Assembly (NCBI RefSeq): GCF_900465315.1
Contig: NZ_UBIX01000014.1
DNA length: 64,000 nucleotides
Direction: 5' to 3' (one strand)
DNA from: Asaia bogorensis_B
GTDB taxonomy: Bacteria; Pseudomonadota; Alphaproteobacteria; Acetobacterales; Acetobacteraceae
The position numbers and the translations under genes are program-made. A model generated the notes under the pieces. That model had not been told where the DNA came from and did not search any database. It was given only the letters and a program-made list of their open reading frames with translations. Shown here piece after piece: positions 62,101-64,000 of the stretch. The first letter of the stretch is position 1. Each line of letters starts with the position of its first letter.

Positions 62101-62530
62101 CATCAATTGCGACCGCGATACCGTAGCGGCCATGGCGATCGATTGGGAGACATGCTTCGGTCAGCATGGCGCGATCGAGCGTAATCCCAAATTTGCTCTT
62201 ATCCGGCGCGAGAAAAGCATCAAGAACACCTCGGCGCAGAAGCTGGGCCATCTCCAGAGTCTGTCACCTGAGGAGCGTTACGAGTTCGTGCTGGACAACG
62301 TGAAATCGATCCTGGGGAATGTTCTCAAGCTCGAACCAGACAGCATCGATCCGGGCGCACGGCCAAACGAGCTGGGAGTCGATTCACTGGCTGGTGTGGA
62401 AATCCAGACGGCGATCAAGACAGAATTCAATGTCGAGATCTCTCTGCTTGTCCTGTCGCGTAATGAGCCGATACGCGAAATTGCCCGTAACGTGCTGCGT
62501 CAGATCAGTCTGAATATGGCCGCTGCCTGA
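56186..62530 (+). CDS. Reducing type I polyketide synthase, KS-AT-DH-ER-KR-ACP, without release domain
   Basis: 2114 residues. KS (about 5-430) has Cys182 in DTACSSS, His317 and His355. AT (about 530-830) has Ser636 in GHSMGE and PFHS ending at His739, the F-form that points to malonyl-CoA. DH (about 905-1180) has His934, though the HxxxGxxxxP Gly is Asn, and Asp1099. A structural KR half follows (about 1200-1370), then ER (GGVGLA near 1566), KR (TGGQGGLG near 1764, Tyr1907) and ACP (Ser2067). There is no methyltransferase, thioesterase or reductase domain. Domain order and size match mycocerosic-acid-synthase-type enzymes, which are fed by FAALs and release through a separate acyltransferase. 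A fully reduced, unbranched acyl chain is predicted. Confidence 0.92.
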   Translation: MSRNKKSDIAIIGIGCRLAPNITNVDELWSFLCAEGEAVTDIPEERWSVKRFYAEEIESPSKTYMRRGSFLKRNIHEFEPLFFGISPREAQILDPQQRLLLEVTWEAMETARVLPSRLSGHKTGVFIGIFAIDAHAHTSSPYNLPTVRDHFAATATPSTMLSARLAHVFDFQGPCMSIDTACSSSLVALHQACRALNEGDIDVAISGGVSLMGCPQTSIFMSKGHFIARDGRSKSFDAAADGYGRGEGSVVFILKRLEDAERDGDTIHAIVGATGVNSDGRTQFLTSPDAGAQSRLMTEVLERADVDPRDVAYVETHGTGTPAGDPIETYALSQSIARFKNEKLVIGAVKANLGHTEAAAGALGTLKAALCLRHQAVPPQPGLKAINPSIHLDEWNLEIPRGSTRSLGEGKIARFAGVNSFGYGGTNAIAVLRRPDDKAPVRSRHKAARRINGKIPFLLTAFSKTSLPLMAAAYRERLDGEAQPALGDLAFSLATSRTLFRHRLLVMARDEQELADRLDAYLKDQREEGMFQATVEAESGRGMVFVYSGVGPQWWGMGRYLLREAPQAVLDKARACDALFKALSGYSICEEILREEADSRIDNTAILQPAIFLIQVLVTEYLALQGILPDAVVGHSMGEVAAAYVSGGLSLEDAVTVIYYRSNLQGTLDGTGRMLAVGLSAEAAAELIAAEAPELCVAAVNAPTTCTLAGPEEAIRHLAAHLTQKGLFNRVLNVDVPFHSAVMDRIEGDLKKALSGLAPGAASTPFYSTVYGKLADDDHRADSGYWFSNARQPVLFASAIESCLADGFTQFVEIGPHPVIGRALKSVADKQQAKLSVISTLNRQESEAKCLENAVANIILHTARLDWAAITGGTLIDLPTYRWSREVFHAENERERRFRLGGTGHPLIGFGAMTPGKSWVVDLTELGVPWLKDHCIDNVVLLPAAGFIESALAVGHEIEGQTGVVLENLEIMAPLVVQSGDNPILYLDYDESRRALRFHSAKEEFSEMWIDHGKVDILSAAPWPMPVIDRAMVEQVLEQGVDGAGLYEKIRNHGFHYGPRFQTLQRLAVQDRVAYARIGLTEDELGSAEAYYLHPALLDGAMHALIGLVPESFSDHMYVPVGFDRLSCFGMGTTEVLARVEITAITKSQIEASLRLYSTTGMPVAEVKGMRLAEVPRIHKEAATRVETQEYYTKWIESEASILFAEPKTVLLVGHKSTAQKKLCALFEENGVTVLSTPRSGEITPQTIGLEAGLTLDAIIYMAGPAPDADFEKLVGQIDDMVTFGTRLLMEGQDKQPKFIYVSENAIFFDPEDVLAHKAKVHPDGAALVGFFKGLADERPDLQGKVVDVDTLAGQEALTALAAEILHEDNEAEVALREGRRFTPRFMPVEGQPDRPLAQLPGTPGIKLQKSRTGTLDGLYYKAFDVRPPGRGEITIRVLATSLNFKDMLKGISVLPDKFLLDTYHTTEMGMECCFEVVAVGKGVKNFEVGKRYLTCHPGCFTSHMTLPVKGFRVMALDLFETAGRPLTVAEATGLPIAIATALYCLHDLARLKKNEIVLIHSAAGGVGLAAIEIAKIIGARIFATASSDEKRQILLDRGCEAVWDSRSLAFYDGILEVTGGQGVDVVLNSSPGEIQAHSLALLCNTGRFVEIGKKDIWEKRDLSQFSFNGNVSFHAFDLDLMMARDHRKAVSIFDRIPYLSRKFDTVILPHKVYPASEVRDAFKFMSSSKHIGKILVSYEDLTNVRAQRQPVRPVDPAAAYLVTGGQGGLGLATAAWLAASGARHLHLMGRSVRRDKETLDKIKALKKAGARVTLHYGDVSVYEDVARIKSAILETGIPLKGVFHAAGILDDRLISKYSEESLRNVLKPKVLGGHHLDVLTRDCPLDYFVLYSSIVTVTGNIGQSSYLAANAYLDALASARRKAGFPAVSVQWGPIAEVGMLAQEGSVVQFFENAGFRLLESNEALSLLPTLINCDRDTVAAMAIDWETCFGQHGAIERNPKFALIRREKSIKNTSAQKLGHLQSLSPEERYEFVLDNVKSILGNVLKLEPDSIDPGARPNELGVDSLAGVEIQTAIKTEFNVEISLLVLSRNEPIREIARNVLRQISLNMAAA

Positions 62531-62557
62531 GGCGGGACGGCATCGGGCGGGTTTGGT

Positions 62558-62594
62558 AAAAAGGCTGGTGGACGAAAGTCCACCAGCCTTTTTT
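62558..62594 (+). terminator. Intrinsic terminator after the PKS gene
   Basis: Stem AAAAAGGCTGGTGGAC, loop GAAA, GTCCACCAGCCTTTTTT: a long perfect stem whose arm ends in a six-T run. It is a textbook rho-independent terminator and can also serve the convergent MFS gene because of the A run on the other side. Confidence 0.93.
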
Positions 62595-62626
62595 GATGTC
62601 TGACCGTATGAGGGCAGGGCGCTACG

Positions 62627-63889
62627 CTATTCGTTTTCCATCGTTTCGCCCGGAAGCTCGTCCGGCTCTGCCCACGCAATGGCGCCCACGATTACGCTGG
62701 ACCCAATGACAAAAAGCTGTGCCGACAGCGGAAGGCCAAGATTGCGCCCGAATACCGGTACAAGCTTGCCTGCAAGCCCCTGCCCAAGCGAGCCAATGGC
62801 ATAGCTCAGCCCCATGCCGAAGCTGCGCGTGTCCGAAGGGAAGCGCTTGGCGAGATAATGCGGCACAAGGGCAAAGACGCCCGAGGCAGCAAGCCCCATG
62901 ATCACGGCCGATACCAGCAGAACGGGATAGGTATCCGCGCTCAGGAACGGATAGATCGTAAGGATCACCACAAGCAATGTGCCGATAATCACGCGCAGAT
63001 CACCGAAGCGGCTGGCCAGCGCCCCGCAGGACAGCTTGCCCACCAGCGAGCCGATACAGAAACAGCCGATCGGCCAGAACACGAGCGCCGGCGTCAGGTG
63101 ATGGACATTGCGCAGGATCGTTGGATAAAGGCTGTAGATGGCGGCCTTCTGAAACTCCAGAAACGACATGAGCGCAATGGCCTGCACGGCCGCCAGCGTC
63201 AGGATGAATTTGGCCTTGGGCTGGGGTGCCGCGCCATTGAGCCCCTTCTGGCGCTCCTGCTTGAGCGTCCATACCGGGCTTTCCTGAACGCCCCACCGTA
63301 TGAAGAGGGCAAGCACGGCGGGCGCCAGCCCGATAAAGAACAGCAGGCGCCACGAGTAATGCGGCAGAATGACCGCCTGGGCTGCGGTGGCAGCCAGAAA
63401 CCCGAGTTCATAACCCGACATCATGATGGCTGAGGCCATGGCGCGGCTTTTGCCTGGTACGCTTTCCATCAGGAGCGCTGCGGAAGCCGTCCACTCACCA
63501 CCAAAGCCGATTCCGAAAAGGAACTGGATGACAATCAGGCTGATCAGGCTGTGAGAGAATCCTGTGGCCGCGGAAAACACGCCAAACCACAAGACACCCA
63601 GCAGAAACGCCAGACGGCGCCCGTAACGGTCTGCCAGCCATCCCCACCCGGTATTGCCAACGGCACGCCCGATGCTTTGCGCCAGAAGTACCGTGCCCAT
63701 GGCGCTGATGGTGACCCCGAAATCATGGGAGATGTCGGGCAGAGTGAGCAACAGCGCTGTCTGGTCGAAGGCGTCGAGAAACCAGCCGAGGAAGGCGGCA
63801 AAGGTGACGCGCCAGAAGGGTTTGAGCGCGACCAGTGGGGGATAGGTGAGGATCTGGGACAGGTAGGATTGGCGGGCGGAGGCCGACAT
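62627..63889 (-). CDS. MFS transporter (SHS/AAHS-like carboxylate or sugar-acid family)
   Basis: 420 residues with 12 membrane helices. The first helix has GWFLDAFDQT (DxFD-type motif of the sialate and aromatic-acid symporter families). The loop 2-3 motif is GWLADRYGRRLAFLLG, and GIGFGGEWTASAALLMES lies in helix four-five. These proton symporters carry carboxylic acids such as lactate, aromatic acids or sialate; the substrate is not determined here. It converges on the PKS gene and is separated from it by the terminator, so it is unlikely to belong to the PKS unit. Confidence 0.85.
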   Translation of the reverse strand: MSASARQSYLSQILTYPPLVALKPFWRVTFAAFLGWFLDAFDQTALLLTLPDISHDFGVTISAMGTVLLAQSIGRAVGNTGWGWLADRYGRRLAFLLGVLWFGVFSAATGFSHSLISLIVIQFLFGIGFGGEWTASAALLMESVPGKSRAMASAIMMSGYELGFLAATAAQAVILPHYSWRLLFFIGLAPAVLALFIRWGVQESPVWTLKQERQKGLNGAAPQPKAKFILTLAAVQAIALMSFLEFQKAAIYSLYPTILRNVHHLTPALVFWPIGCFCIGSLVGKLSCGALASRFGDLRVIIGTLLVVILTIYPFLSADTYPVLLVSAVIMGLAASGVFALVPHYLAKRFPSDTRSFGMGLSYAIGSLGQGLAGKLVPVFGRNLGLPLSAQLFVIGSSVIVGAIAWAEPDELPGETMENE

Positions 63890-64000
63890 GGTCTCGTCCT
63901 TGAGAGAGGGAGCAGAAAGGAAGCAGGGGTAAAATCGGTTGGGAGCGAAACGGTTCCCATGACGCCTTTGGGCCGGCGCGACAGGGGGGGGGTCTTGGGG
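63890..64000. other. Window end, upstream of the MFS gene
   Basis: About 110 bp, the leader of the MFS gene; a GGGGGGG run occurs near the end. Nothing else identifiable. Confidence 0.4.

Overview
The window looks like chromosomal DNA of an acetic acid bacterium (Acetobacteraceae). The evidence is the gene content: a GH32 fructanase, several polyol and sugar-acid dehydrogenases, a GMC oxidoreductase paired with a gluconate-2-dehydrogenase-type small subunit, OprP- and OprB-type porins, and Hint_2 proteins, all in moderately GC-rich DNA with AT-rich promoter regions. The genus cannot be settled from the sequence alone. No rRNA, tRNA, CRISPR array, insertion sequence or phage gene was recognised.

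Layout. Positions 1-5500 hold divergent glycogen genes (glgA, cut by the window edge, and glgX), an Lrp-type regulator divergent from a class V PLP enzyme, and a fluoride channel. Positions 5560-10490 hold a Tat-exported GH32 fructanase and a polyol unit (zinc polyol dehydrogenase, AraC regulator, SDR). Positions 10510-13150 look like a zinc-limitation locus: a COG0523 GTPase and a DUF1826 gene diverge from a perfect 18-bp Zur-like palindrome, followed by a second, degenerate DUF1826-like gene. Positions 13170-22010 carry an oxidative-metabolism block: a ThDP enzyme, membrane protein, small subunit and GMC oxidoreductase in one operon, then an FMN 2-hydroxyacid dehydrogenase, a SIS protein and a catalase-like protein. 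Positions 22550-28940 hold a DIP1984 protein, a phosphate-selective porin preceded by a Pho box, and an Mla-type lipid transport operon.

Positions 29180-32070 hold tonB-exbD-exbB divergent from a PiuC-type dioxygenase, with a Fur-like box between them. Positions 32257-43390 hold a DUF3311/SSS symporter pair, a dihydroxyacetone-kinase-type kinase with a zinc dehydrogenase (possible erythritol/threitol use), a PhzF protein, an OprB porin, a siderophore receptor with a Sel1 protein, and a small hypothetical gene.

The most interesting part is 43660-62530. A minus-strand operon encodes a GT4-like glycosyltransferase, two TibC/Aah-type autotransporter heptosyltransferases with intact four-cysteine iron-finger motifs, and a fatty acyl-AMP ligase. 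Next to it, on the plus strand, lie two paralogous proteins that combine 19-residue strand-loop-strand repeats (the known target fold of these heptosyltransferases) with a Hint self-processing domain instead of a beta-barrel. They are followed by a degenerate adenylate-forming enzyme and a 2114-residue KS-AT-DH-ER-KR-ACP polyketide synthase that has no release domain. I infer a system that glycosylates, and possibly lipidates, self-cleaving surface or secreted proteins. The glycosyltransferase-substrate pairing is well supported by sequence. The lipid link between Hint, FAAL and PKS is hypothesis. The window closes with an MFS transporter.
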